This document shows, in pieces, positions 7,217 through 15,852 of a DNA stretch of 64,000 nt. This DNA is from Aquisalimonas sp. (GTDB lineage Bacteria; Pseudomonadota; Gammaproteobacteria; Nitrococcales; Aquisalimonadaceae). Location of the stretch: assembly GCF_007120195.1 (NCBI RefSeq), contig NZ_SKOG01000145.1:1-64000 (forward strand), read 5' to 3'. Positions within the stretch are counted from its first letter, which is position 1; each line of letters starts with the position of its first letter. The translations under genes and the position numbers were made by a program. Under the pieces are notes generated by a model. That model was not told the origin of the DNA. It worked only from the letters and a program-made list of their open reading frames with translations, and ran no database searches.

Positions 7217-9250
7217 ATGAGAAGCAGCCAACGCAACCGTCTCGCCGGGGCAACCAGCCCCTACCTCCAGCAGCACGCGAACAACCCCGTGGAGTGGTAT
7301 CCATGGTGTGACGAGGCGCTGGAGCGCGCGCGCCGGGAAGATCGGCCGATTCTCCTGTCCATTGGCTATGCGGCGTGCCACTGGTGCCATGTCATGGCCC
7401 ATGAGTCCTTCGAAGACCCCGAGGTGGCTGCGGTGATGAACCGCCTGTTCGTGAACATCAAGGTGGACCGGGAGCAACGCCCGGACCTGGACCGCATCTA
7501 CCAGATTGCCCATCAACTCCTGACCCGTCGCGGCGGCGGCTGGCCGCTGACGATGTTCCTGACTCCGGACGATCAGGTGCCGTTCTTCGGCGGCACCTAT
7601 TTCCCGCGGCAGCCGCGCCACGGCCTGCCGGGGTTTGCCGATCTGCTGGAGCGCGTCGCCGCACTCTACCGTGACCGGCGCGACGCGCTGCGCGAGCAGA
7701 ATGCCGAAGTGCTCGCTGCGTTCCAGAAGATTAACGCCGCACCAGGCTGTGCCGACACCGAACTGGACGCGCATCCGCTCACCGAGGCACGCGAAGCGCT
7801 GGCCGCCGAGTTTGATGCCGACCACGGCGGCTTCGGTCAGGCGCCGAAGTTCCCGCAACCGAGCCTCTTGGACCGGCTGCTCAGGGACTACGCGGCGCAG
7901 CCGTCCGAGCGCCGGCAATCGCTGCACATGGCCTGCACCACGCTGCGCCGAATGGCCTTGGGCGGGATCAACGATCAGATCGGTGGCGGCTTCGCGCGCT
8001 ATTCCGTTGACGACTACTGGATGATCCCGCATTTCGAGAAAATGCTCTGTGATAACGGCCTGTTGCTGGCGCTGTATACCGACGCCTGGCAGGCCACCGG
8101 CGATCACCTGTTTGCGCGCACGGCCCAGGAGACAGCGGCATGGGCCCTGCGGGAGATGCGCGCCCCCGAGGGGGGGTTCTACAGCGCCCTGGACGCCGAC
8201 TCCGAAGGCGAGGAGGGCCGCTTTTACGTGTGGACGCGCGAGCAGGTGCGCGGGCTGCTCACGCCCGAGGAGTATGCCATGGTCGCGGCACGCTTTGGAC
8301 TGAACGATCCCCCGAACTTCGAGGGCCGTTGGCACTTCCACGTGCACGCCTCCATCTCCGAGTTGGCCAAAGAACTGCGCCAGCCCCAGCAGGTGATCCG
8401 CGAGCGGCTGGACAGTGCCCGGCACAAGCTCTATCGGTCCCGCGCGAAGCGCGTGTGGCCGCTACGCGATGAGAAAGTGCTGACGAGCTGGAACGCCCTG
8501 ATGCTCCGCGGGCTGGCCCGTGCCGGCCGACTGCTGGAGCGCGATGAGTACTCCCGCGCAGCCGCGGACGGCCTCGGCTTTATCCGCGTCGCGCTGTGGC
8601 GGGATGACCGCCTGCTGGCCAGTTGGCGCGACGGCACGGCAGAGCTGCCCGCCTACCTGGACGACCACGCCTTCCTGCTGGACGCCGTAATCGAGCTGCT
8701 CCAGTGCCGCTGGGAGGAAGACACCGCGGCGTTCGGCCACAGCCTGGCGCAACGCTTGCTCGACGGGTTCGAGGACCGCGAGCACGGCGGCTTTTTCTTC
8801 ACCGCCGACGATCACGAAGCGCTGATCACGCGCAGCCGCCCGCTCACTGACGATGCCCTACCCGCCGGCAATGGCATCGCCGCGCGCGCGTTGCTCCAGT
8901 TCGGCCACTTGACCGGCCACCCCGAGTACATCACCGCCGGCGAGCGCGCCGTTCGCGGTGCCTGGCCGGCCATCAGCCGGCTACCCCACGCCCACGCAAC
9001 CCTGCTCAGTGGCCTGGAGGCCGTGCTGCAGCCGCCGCGCATTATCGTTCTGCAGGGCGACGCTGACACCTGTCGCCGCTGGCAACAGGATCTCGAGCGG
9101 TCCTATGCCCCGAACCGGCTGATCGTCTGCGACCCGGGCGATCCGGGAACAGCGGTGACGGCGCAACTGTGTGAAGGATCGGTCTGCCAGGCGCCCATCA
9201 CATCACTGGAGAGCCTCCGTGAGCGCCTGCACGGCCCGGAGGCGTACTAG
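7217..9250 (+). CDS. Thioredoxin-domain protein, YyaL/spermatogenesis-associated 20 family
   Basis: 677 aa from the ATG at 7217, which has GGAGG four bases upstream; the longer ORF-track start lacks support. An N-terminal thioredoxin-like domain (about 1-165) opens NRLAGATSPYLQQHANNPVEW and carries a CHWC motif at residues 54-57 (GYAACHWCHVMAHESF). The rest resembles the six-hairpin glycosidase-like fold of this family (PKFPQPS, DQIGGGFARYSVD, PHFEKMLCDNG, SALDADSEGEEG). The family is widespread but its substrate is unknown. It is monocistronic and converges on purD. Confidence 0.88.
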   Translation: MRSSQRNRLAGATSPYLQQHANNPVEWYPWCDEALERARREDRPILLSIGYAACHWCHVMAHESFEDPEVAAVMNRLFVNIKVDREQRPDLDRIYQIAHQLLTRRGGGWPLTMFLTPDDQVPFFGGTYFPRQPRHGLPGFADLLERVAALYRDRRDALREQNAEVLAAFQKINAAPGCADTELDAHPLTEAREALAAEFDADHGGFGQAPKFPQPSLLDRLLRDYAAQPSERRQSLHMACTTLRRMALGGINDQIGGGFARYSVDDYWMIPHFEKMLCDNGLLLALYTDAWQATGDHLFARTAQETAAWALREMRAPEGGFYSALDADSEGEEGRFYVWTREQVRGLLTPEEYAMVAARFGLNDPPNFEGRWHFHVHASISELAKELRQPQQVIRERLDSARHKLYRSRAKRVWPLRDEKVLTSWNALMLRGLARAGRLLERDEYSRAAADGLGFIRVALWRDDRLLASWRDGTAELPAYLDDHAFLLDAVIELLQCRWEEDTAAFGHSLAQRLLDGFEDREHGGFFFTADDHEALITRSRPLTDDALPAGNGIAARALLQFGHLTGHPEYITAGERAVRGAWPAISRLPHAHATLLSGLEAVLQPPRIIVLQGDADTCRRWQQDLERSYAPNRLIVCDPGDPGTAVTAQLCEGSVCQAPITSLESLRERLHGPEAY

Positions 9251-9294
9251 CTTCCGTTCACTCAGGTTCCCTTTGTTGGCGAATGCCTGAGGCG

Positions 9295-10590
9295 TTAAGG
9301 CGAGCTGCCATCGCGATCGATGGCGCGATGGCCGATGTCGCGCCGATAATAAACGCCGTCCCAGTGGATGGCTTCCGCCAGCCTATAGGCGTGGGCCTGA
9401 GCATCCTGCACAGTCGCTCCGAGCGCACAGGCAGACAACACCCGGCCACCGCTGGTCACGATGTTGCCGGCGGCGTCGCGGGCTGTACCGGCGTGGAACA
9501 CCTTGGCACGGGGCGATTCCCGCTCCGGCAACCCCTGAATTAAATCACCTTTGCGATAGCGACCTGGGTATCCGCCGGCCGCAAGCACGACGGCCAGGCT
9601 CGCCTCGGGCGTCCACTCCGGCGTTACGGTGTGCAGCCGGCCATCAATGGCCGCATCGCAGAGCTCCGTGAAGTCCGAGCGGAGCCGCATCAGCAGCGGC
9701 TGGGCTTCCGGGTCGCCCAGGCGGCAGTTGAACTCCAGCACCCTGGGCACGCCGTCGGGCGTAATCATCAGCCCGGCGTAGAGGAAGCCCGTGTAGGCAT
9801 GGCCCTCCCGGGCCATGCCTCGAACCGCCGGTTCTATGATCTCCCGCATGACCCGCTGGTGCACCGCCGGAGTAATCACCGGCGCCGGCGAATAGGCGCC
9901 CATACCACCGGTGTTCGGACCGACATCGCCGTCATCCCGCGCCTTGTGGTCCTGTGACGTAGCCAGGGGCAGCACGTGCTCACCGTCCACCAACACGATG
10001 AAGCTCGCCTCCTCGCCCTCCAGAAAGTCCTCCACCACCACGCGCGCGCCGGCATCACCGAAGGCGTTCGCGTCCAGCATGCGCTCCGCCGCCGCGAGGG
10101 CGGCATCAATGGTATGCGCCACCACGACCCCCTTGCCGGCGGCCAGGCCGTCCGCTTTTACCACCAAGGGCGCATCACGCTCGGCGATGTAGTGATGCGC
10201 CTGCGTGGAATCGGTGAAGGTGGCAAACTGCGCCGTGGGGATATCGTGGTGGCGAAGGAATTCCTTGGCGAACGACTTGGACCCCTCCAGCTGGGCCGCC
10301 GCCGTAGTGGGGCCAAGGCACCGCAGCCCGGCATCGCGGAACGCATCCACCACACCCGCAACCAGCGGCGCCTCCGGCCCGACCACCGCCAGATCCACGG
10401 CGTAGTCCCGGGCCAACGCCACGAGTGCCGGCACATCCTCGGCGCCCACCTGGACGTTGGTGCATTTCGGCTCCAAGGCCGTACCCGCGTTCCCGGGTGC
10501 GACGTACACCCGCTCCACACGCTCCGAACGGGCCGCCGCCCAGGCCAAGGCATGTTCACGACCGCCACCGCCGATAATGAGTATGTTCAT
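9295..10590 (-). CDS. purD: Phosphoribosylamine-glycine ligase
   Basis: 431 aa ATP-grasp enzyme forming glycinamide ribonucleotide, the second step of purine synthesis. The N-terminus MNILIIGGGGREHALAW and the motifs GPEAPLVAGVVDAFRD, KADGLAAGKGVVVA, HKARDDGDVGPNTGGMGAYSP and EFNCRLGDPEAQ are diagnostic. It lies 47 bases downstream of purH on the same strand, the usual purH-purD operon. Between its end and the convergent upstream gene is only a weak CTCAGG/CCTGAG inverted repeat. Confidence 0.96.
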   Translation of the reverse strand: MNILIIGGGGREHALAWAAARSERVERVYVAPGNAGTALEPKCTNVQVGAEDVPALVALARDYAVDLAVVGPEAPLVAGVVDAFRDAGLRCLGPTTAAAQLEGSKSFAKEFLRHHDIPTAQFATFTDSTQAHHYIAERDAPLVVKADGLAAGKGVVVAHTIDAALAAAERMLDANAFGDAGARVVVEDFLEGEEASFIVLVDGEHVLPLATSQDHKARDDGDVGPNTGGMGAYSPAPVITPAVHQRVMREIIEPAVRGMAREGHAYTGFLYAGLMITPDGVPRVLEFNCRLGDPEAQPLLMRLRSDFTELCDAAIDGRLHTVTPEWTPEASLAVVLAAGGYPGRYRKGDLIQGLPERESPRAKVFHAGTARDAAGNIVTSGGRVLSACALGATVQDAQAHAYRLAEAIHWDGVYYRRDIGHRAIDRDGSSP

Positions 10591-10637
10591 AGAGCGCCTG
10601 CGTCTACTTGCTCGATGGGTTCCGTACGCTTCGGCGG

Positions 10638-12224
10638 TCAGTGCCGAAAATGACGCATGCCGGTGAACACCATGGCCAGGCCATGCTCATCCGCCGCCGC
10701 AATGACCTCATCATCGCGCACGGAGCCGCCAGGCTGGATGACCGCGCGGATACCCGCCTCCGCCGCCTGATCGATGCCGTCGCGGAAGGGGAAGAAGGCG
10801 TCCGAGGCCATGACCGCGCCACGCACCTCGAGCCCGGCATCCACGGCCTTGTCACGCGCCAAGCGTGCGCTCCAGACGCGCGACATCTGCCCGGCACCAA
10901 TACCGATGGTCTGTCCATCGCGGCCGTAGACAATCGCGTTGGACTTGACGAACCGCACCACCTCCCAGACGAAGCGCAGGTCGCGCAATGTATGGGCGTC
11001 GGGCCCCACCTGGCTCACCACCTGCAACTGCGCATCGGCTACGCGGGCACTATCACTATCTTGCACCAGCAGCCCGCCCGTGACGCGCTTGAAGTCCTGC
11101 TGCCCTTGGCGTTGCGCCGGCCACTGGGCGCAGCACAGCAGGCGCACATTCTTGCGTGCGGCGACGATTCCGGGCACATCATCGGCGACCCCCGGGGCGA
11201 TGATCACCTCCACAAACTGGCGTTCGACGACCAGCCGGGCGGTGTCAGCATCGAGGGGCCGATTGAAGGCAATAATACCGCCGAAAGCGGATGTCGGATC
11301 GCAGGCGAAGGCGCGCCCGTAGGCGGTGCGCACATCCGTCGCCTCGGCGACCCCACAGGGGTTGGCATGCTTGACGATCACGCAGGCGGGCTGCTGAAAG
11401 CGCTTAACACACTCCAGCGCCGCGTCCGTGTCGGCGACGTTGTTGAAAGACAGCGCCTTGCCCTGGAGCTGACGCGCCGTGGCAACGCAGGGTTCAGCGG
11501 GCAGCTGCTCCCGGTAGAAGGCAGCGCGCTGGTGCGGGTTCTCGCCGTAGCGCATCTCCTGCGCCCGCAGGAACCGCAGGTTGAGCGTGGCAGGGTAAGC
11601 CTCCGGCGCCGGCTCCCGGTTCAACCGGGCCAGATAGGCGGCGATGGCGCCGTCGTACCCGGCCGTATGCTCGAAGGCCTTGACGGCGAGCTCGAAGCGC
11701 AGCGCAAAGGTCAGGCCGTCGTCGCGAGCCAGCTCCTCCAGCACCCGGTCATAGTCCCCCGGGTCCGTCACCACGGCGACGCCGTCATGGTTCTTGGCCG
11801 CTGCGCGGACCATGGCCGGTCCGCCGATATCGATGCTCTCCACGGCGTCGGCGAGGCTGCAGTCCGGCTGCGCCACGGTCTGCTCGAAGGGATACAGATT
11901 CACCACCAACAGGTCGATGGCAGCGATGCCGTGCTCGGTCATAACGGCGTCATCCGTCTCGCGGCGACCGAGTAGCCCCCCGTGGATCTTGGGATGCAGC
12001 GTCTTGACCCGGCCGGCCATGATCTCAGGGAAAGCGGTGACGTCCGCGACGTCCCGCACGGCCAGCCCGGCCTCCCGCAGGGCGCGGGCCGTGCCGCCCG
12101 TCGAGATGAGATCCACGCCGCGGCGAACCAGGGCACGGGCGAAATCGACAATGGCGGTCTTGTCGGAGACGCTGATCAGGGCGCGGCGGACGGGGCGCAG
12201 ACGGGGAGAAGCACTCATTCCCAA
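10638..12224 (-). CDS. purH: Bifunctional AICAR transformylase/IMP cyclohydrolase
   Basis: 528 aa. The N-terminal IMP cyclohydrolase domain begins [21 protein letters not shown]. The C-terminal transformylase includes [36 protein letters not shown] and the terminal [11 protein letters not shown]...[13 protein letters not shown]. It performs the last two purine steps and uses 10-formyl-THF. Start is ambiguous: TTG at 12224 has GAGGA five bases upstream, whereas ATG at 12218, two codons later, gives [12 protein letters not shown]. Fis is encoded 62 bases upstream. Confidence 0.95.
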   Translation of the reverse strand: MGMSASPRLRPVRRALISVSDKTAIVDFARALVRRGVDLISTGGTARALREAGLAVRDVADVTAFPEIMAGRVKTLHPKIHGGLLGRRETDDAVMTEHGIAAIDLLVVNLYPFEQTVAQPDCSLADAVESIDIGGPAMVRAAAKNHDGVAVVTDPGDYDRVLEELARDDGLTFALRFELAVKAFEHTAGYDGAIAAYLARLNREPAPEAYPATLNLRFLRAQEMRYGENPHQRAAFYREQLPAEPCVATARQLQGKALSFNNVADTDAALECVKRFQQPACVIVKHANPCGVAEATDVRTAYGRAFACDPTSAFGGIIAFNRPLDADTARLVVERQFVEVIIAPGVADDVPGIVAARKNVRLLCCAQWPAQRQGQQDFKRVTGGLLVQDSDSARVADAQLQVVSQVGPDAHTLRDLRFVWEVVRFVKSNAIVYGRDGQTIGIGAGQMSRVWSARLARDKAVDAGLEVRGAVMASDAFFPFRDGIDQAAEAGIRAVIQPGGSVRDDEVIAAADEHGLAMVFTGMRHFRH

Positions 12225-12286
12225 CGGAGTCCTCGCGGGTTGAACAGCACGGGGGTTGCAGTATAGCCGATCCGCAGGCGTCGGAA

Positions 12287-12589
12287 TCAGGTGCTGATGT
12301 CGTAGTGCAGAAGCTTCTTACGCAGGGTGCCGCGGTTCAAACCGAGCAGCCGCGCAGCGCGCGTTTGATTGCCGTGGCAGTATTCGAGAACGGCCCGCAG
12401 CAGCGGTGGCTCCACTTCCGCGAGCACGAGATTGTGCAGATCGCTGCATTCATGCCCATCAAGCTGGAAGAGATAATCCCGTACCGCGCCATCCACACAT
12501 GCCTGGATGGGCCCGACGCCGAGTTCCTCGTCGGCTTGCGCGTCGCCCTGCTGGAATCGACTGAGCTGCTCGTTCATTCCATCCATCAC
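12287..12589 (-). CDS. fis: DNA-binding protein Fis
   Basis: Up to 100 aa. The C-terminal helix-turn-helix is nearly canonical: [32 protein letters not shown]. Fis is a nucleoid protein that bends DNA and adjusts rRNA and other promoters. GTG (12589), ATG (12586) and ATG (12577, MNEQLSRF) are possible starts; AAGGTG lies nine bases before the last, which is therefore the best supported. The order prmA-DUF3426-fis-purH-purD is conserved in gammaproteobacteria, but the dusB gene normally just before fis is absent. Confidence 0.93.
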   Translation of the reverse strand: MMDGMNEQLSRFQQGDAQADEELGVGPIQACVDGAVRDYLFQLDGHECSDLHNLVLAEVEPPLLRAVLEYCHGNQTRAARLLGLNRGTLRKKLLHYDIST

Positions 12590-12694
12590 CTTGGATCACA
12601 CTCTCGGCTCGTGAGCCTAACGGGGGTCCGCATCATACCCCAAAGGCCTGCCCCGAGAAATGGCCGGCCACCCTCCGGGGCATGCGGTCCAACA

Positions 12695-13699
12695 TCAGCG
12701 CAGGTCGAACACGTACTGGTGTGCACCACTGCCCGGGTCTTCGAGCACCACTCGAACGCGCACCGCCACCCCTGGTACCATTCCGCGATGCCACCGATCG
12801 CGTTGCTCTGAATCCCCGAGGTAGTCCTCAGGATGGTACCAGCCTTCCCCGGCGACCTCCCGGCCATCATCCAGAAGCGTCAGCCCAAGCAACGGATAAG
12901 GTTGGCGGAAATCCGCTGCGTTGACCAGTGAGGCCGTGGCCACCAGCGCGCCCTCAATCTCCGCATGGGCGCTGACCTGCCCGTGCAGCAGCCGCAGCTG
13001 ACCCACGTCCCGCATGAGGGGCAGTTGGCAGCCGGCCACCGTGCAGAGTGTGTCCACCCAGGGCCGCCAGCGTGGATCCATGGCCAGATCCTCGCGTTTG
13101 ATGTAGGCCGCCTGCACAGCCAACGTGACCAGCAGCGCAACAATGCCCGCCAGCCAGAGCGGGTACCACCAGAGGCGACGCGGCGAGGCCGCAACCGGGG
13201 CGGCTTCGATCTCCTGGCGGTACAGCTCCTGCCAGTCCTCGGCGAGCCGGGCAGCGGTGTGCGCCGGCGCCTCCATAGGGTCATCGGCGGCCACAGCAGG
13301 GGCCGGCACGTCCGGCGTCTGGCCTGACGAGATGCGCGACGTGTCATCGGTACCGGGCGTGGCAGCCACACCGCGGCGGTGCGCATCGGCGTCACGCTCC
13401 TGCGGCCGGGGGGTTGAAGGCTGCGGGGGAGGCGCGCCGCGAGGGCGCCCGGGGACCACAGGTACCGGACCGGAGGTCCAGTCAATCTGCCGCTGCGGCC
13501 GGCGTTCGCGTGTCGCTGCCGGCTGCGGCAACCCGTCTTTCCCCGGCTCGGACCCCGGCTCGGAGGGGCCTGCTACCAGCCGGTCGCGGGCATCGAAGCG
13601 TTGTCGACAATGCCGGCAGCGCACCTGCGCGCTGGCCCCGGTGACCGCATCGTCCTCGATCCGGAACACCGTGGCGCACGATGGGCACTGCGTATACAT
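12695..13699 (-). CDS. Zinc-ribbon and DUF3426 domain membrane protein
   Basis: 334 aa. It begins with an MJ0042-type zinc ribbon, MYTQCPSCATVFRI...VRCRHCRQRFDA, containing two CxxC pairs. A long low-complexity Pro/Ala/Asp-rich linker follows to about residue 170. A single membrane helix, LWWYPLWLAGIVALLVTLAVQAAYI, comes next, then a periplasmic DUF3426 domain (DPRWRPWVDTLCTVAGCQLPLMRD). The function is unknown. AGGA lies eight bases before the ATG. It is 39 bases downstream of prmA and probably in the same transcript. Confidence 0.88.
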   Translation of the reverse strand: MYTQCPSCATVFRIEDDAVTGASAQVRCRHCRQRFDARDRLVAGPSEPGSEPGKDGLPQPAATRERRPQRQIDWTSGPVPVVPGRPRGAPPPQPSTPRPQERDADAHRRGVAATPGTDDTSRISSGQTPDVPAPAVAADDPMEAPAHTAARLAEDWQELYRQEIEAAPVAASPRRLWWYPLWLAGIVALLVTLAVQAAYIKREDLAMDPRWRPWVDTLCTVAGCQLPLMRDVGQLRLLHGQVSAHAEIEGALVATASLVNAADFRQPYPLLGLTLLDDGREVAGEGWYHPEDYLGDSEQRDRWHRGMVPGVAVRVRVVLEDPGSGAHQYVFDLR

Positions 13700-13738
13700 A
13701 CTAGTGTCCTGTAACCGCCCCGCTCGACCCGCGCCCGG

Positions 13739-14629
13739 CTACATTGCCCCGCTTCGCCGCACGCCCGGCAGTAATGTCCAGCCGTCCTTGAACCGAGGCC
13801 TGTCGAAGTCCACATGGTCGGCGTATGCGGCGGTGACGGCACCCGTCTGCTGTTCGAGAATACCGGACAGCGCCACCCGGCCACCGGGTCGTATGAGGGC
13901 CGTCAGGCGCGGCGCGAGTTCTATGAGCGTGCCCGAGAGGATGTTCGCCACCAGGACCTCCGCCACCGGCAGAGCAGGCTCCTCGGCACCGTGCAGAAAC
14001 AGACGCGCCGAAACACCATTGCGCTGCGCGTTGTCGCGACTGGCCAACAGGGCCTGGCGATCGTTATCCACGCCATGGGCTTGCGCAGCGCCCAGGAGGA
14101 GTGCCCCGATGGCGAGGATGCCCGAGCCGCAACCGTAATCGAGCACGCGCGCACCCTCAAGCTGCTGGCGATCGAGCCAACTGAGGCATAGGGACGTGGT
14201 GGGATGGCTCCCGGTGCCGAAGGCCAGCCCGGGATCCAGCCGGATGGTGATGGCTTTAGGGTCGGGGGGCGAATGGGTGCTGGGGCAGACCCACAGCCGC
14301 TTGCCAAAGCGCATGGGCTCGAAGGCATCCATCCAGGCACGTTCCCAGTCCTGATCCGGAATTGTCTCTTCGCGCCAGTCCCTGATGATACCGTCGCCGA
14401 GGGTCTCTTCGAGCCGGGAGCGAATATGCGAGACGTTGGCGTCACCGTCGAATAATGCCATCACCACCACGGTATCCCAGAGGGGATTAGTGCCGAGATC
14501 GGGCTCCAGGATGGGCTCGCCGCCCGGATCCTGCAAGGTCACCGCATACGCACCCTGGTTGAGGAGCACGGGTTCGACGAAGGCACAGGCCTGCGCGGGC
14601 AGCGTGCACCGAATCTGGCGATGTTGCAT
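13739..14629 (-). CDS. prmA: Ribosomal protein L11 methyltransferase
   Basis: 296 aa from the ATG at 14629, which has AGGA seven bases upstream. The ORF-track start 54 codons earlier adds an unrelated Arg/Gly-rich segment and overlaps the neighbouring gene. PrmA trimethylates several amines of L11. The AdoMet motifs are LAFGTGSHPTTSLCLSWLD and VLDYGCGSGILAIGALLLGA, with LVANILSGTLIELAP after. The N-terminal L11-recognition domain contains DIR-type acidic strands. It lies eight bases after the small orphan gene. Confidence 0.94.
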   Translation of the reverse strand: MQHRQIRCTLPAQACAFVEPVLLNQGAYAVTLQDPGGEPILEPDLGTNPLWDTVVVMALFDGDANVSHIRSRLEETLGDGIIRDWREETIPDQDWERAWMDAFEPMRFGKRLWVCPSTHSPPDPKAITIRLDPGLAFGTGSHPTTSLCLSWLDRQQLEGARVLDYGCGSGILAIGALLLGAAQAHGVDNDRQALLASRDNAQRNGVSARLFLHGAEEPALPVAEVLVANILSGTLIELAPRLTALIRPGGRVALSGILEQQTGAVTAAYADHVDFDRPRFKDGWTLLPGVRRSGAM

Positions 14630-14637
14630 GGACCGTC

Positions 14638-14970
14638 CTATTCGCCGCGTGCCACCAGATCCGCCGCCTGGGCGCGGGTAAAGAATTCGCCCTCGCGCTC
14701 GAAACCCGCCTCGAGTGAGGCCTTGACGCAGGTCACGTGGCCGCTGCTCCCACGCTCTGTCACGACCTCCGCCGGAAGCCCGTCGAGGCAATGAAACGGG
14801 CAGGGCGAACCCTTGGCGTTCAGCGAAGGATAGATCTCCCCCGTTTCGCCGTCCTTGAATGCAGGACGAAACCCCAGGCCGCGGTTGTTCTCGCTCACGC
14901 CGCCGGTGGCTCGATACGCCCGGTTTTCCTCTTCAAGACGCCGCTTGCCCATGACCTCTGCTGTTGCCAT
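14638..14970 (-). CDS. Small conserved orphan protein (paralogue of the protein at 34.7 kb)
   Basis: 110 aa from the ATG at 14970, which has CGGAG eight bases upstream. I cannot name the family. It shares a clear core with the protein at 34704-35144: GVSxNNRxxGFRxAFxD, then a xHxLDGLPxxxVxER segment, VxxVKASxxAGFxRxGxFxTRxxAA. No signal peptide or membrane helix is visible, and the protein is polar. A strong sigma70 promoter lies 84-91 bases upstream, so it is not merely part of ppa. It runs into prmA with eight bases between, so it may be the first gene of the prmA operon. Confidence 0.8.
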   Translation of the reverse strand: MATAEVMGKRRLEEENRAYRATGGVSENNRGLGFRPAFKDGETGEIYPSLNAKGSPCPFHCLDGLPAEVVTERGSSGHVTCVKASLEAGFEREGEFFTRAQAADLVARGE

Positions 14971-15060
14971 GAAGCCAACTCCGCCTACCGAATTGTGGGG
15001 CCGTGAGTCCATTTGAAGCCTTTAATCACCATCAATATGTTGCACTGCACGATGGCGCCA

Positions 15061-15088
15061 ATTATAGGCTTGCTATTGCTCATGTCCA
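15061..15088 (-). promoter_or_regulatory. Sigma70 promoter for the small orphan gene and prmA operon
   Basis: On the minus strand TGGACA (15088-15083; 5 of 6 matches to TTGACA) is followed, after a 16-base spacer, by a perfect TATAAT (15066-15061). Transcription should begin near 15054, giving a leader of about 84 bases before the ATG at 14970. This is the best sigma70 promoter I find in the window. Confidence 0.68.
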
Positions 15089-15204
15089 CCCCCTGCGAAA
15101 CTTTGTTCGCAGAACCTTCACCTCCCATGGCACCACAGCCGGCGACACAATGCACCCCCTCGATGGGGTCAATCACGCTCACTCGTGACCGCGGCCACAA
15201 ATCG

Positions 15205-15233
15205 CAAACGGGCCCGTGGGCCGCGCACGGCCC
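15205..15233 (-). terminator. Candidate terminator after ppa
   Basis: On the minus strand GGGCCG-TGCG-CGGCCC overlaps the ppa stop and is followed by the palindrome ACGGGCCCGT and TTTGCGATTTG. The T-tract is broken, so termination efficiency is uncertain. The separate promoter at 15061-15088 agrees with a transcript boundary here. Confidence 0.35.
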
Positions 15234-15769
15234 TACCCGGCCTTGCTGTTGTGGCGCTCCACGGCGTCACGCAGCTCCTGGCGGGCCGCTTCGGCGCCCT
15301 TCCAGCCCTCAATCTTCACCCACTTGCCTTTCTCCAGGTCCTTGTAGTGCTCGAAGAAGTGCGCAATCTGATCCAGCACCAGCGGTGGCAGATCGGAGGG
15401 CTCCTTCACGTGGTCGTACAGCGGCGTGAGCTTGCTCACGGGCACAGCGATAATTTTCGCATCCTCGCCTGCCTCGTCGCTCATCTCCAGCACGCCCACC
15501 GGGCGAGCGCTGATCACCGAGCCCGGGATCAGGCCGAACGGTGCAATCACGAGCACGTCGGCGGGGTCACCGTCGCCACATAGCGTGTGCGGCACGTAGC
15601 CATAATTGCACGGATAGTGCATGGCCGTGTACATGAACCGGTCGACGAGCAGCGCGCCGCTGTCCTTGTCCACCTCGTACTTGACTGGATCAGCGTTCTG
15701 CGGAATTTCGATGATCACGTTGATGTCGTCCGGGACGGACTTGCCAGCGGGGATATTGTCAACATTCAT
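15233..15769 (-). CDS. ppa: Inorganic pyrophosphatase (family I)
   Basis: 178 aa, bacterial hexameric type. It hydrolyses PPi to two phosphates. The metal-binding signature DGDPADVLV is intact, preceded by the conserved [14 protein letters not shown], and the C-terminal region contains [15 protein letters not shown] lies eight bases before the ATG. It is 83 bases downstream of the PPi-dependent phosphofructokinase on the same strand, which is striking because one enzyme spends PPi and the other destroys it. Confidence 0.96.
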   Translation of the reverse strand: MNVDNIPAGKSVPDDINVIIEIPQNADPVKYEVDKDSGALLVDRFMYTAMHYPCNYGYVPHTLCGDGDPADVLVIAPFGLIPGSVISARPVGVLEMSDEAGEDAKIIAVPVSKLTPLYDHVKEPSDLPPLVLDQIAHFFEHYKDLEKGKWVKIEGWKGAEAARQELRDAVERHNSKAG

Positions 15770-15852
15770 AAGCGATTCCCTGTTGCGTCGTTGTCTCTAA
15801 GATGTGGACTGACGGCATGACCGTGGCAATTAACGAGTATTGTACAAAAAAC

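Noticed and set aside
9261-9291. Terminator between the convergent YyaL-like gene and purD
   Set aside because: CTCAGG/CCTGAG has only six pairs around a 19-base loop and no T-tract.
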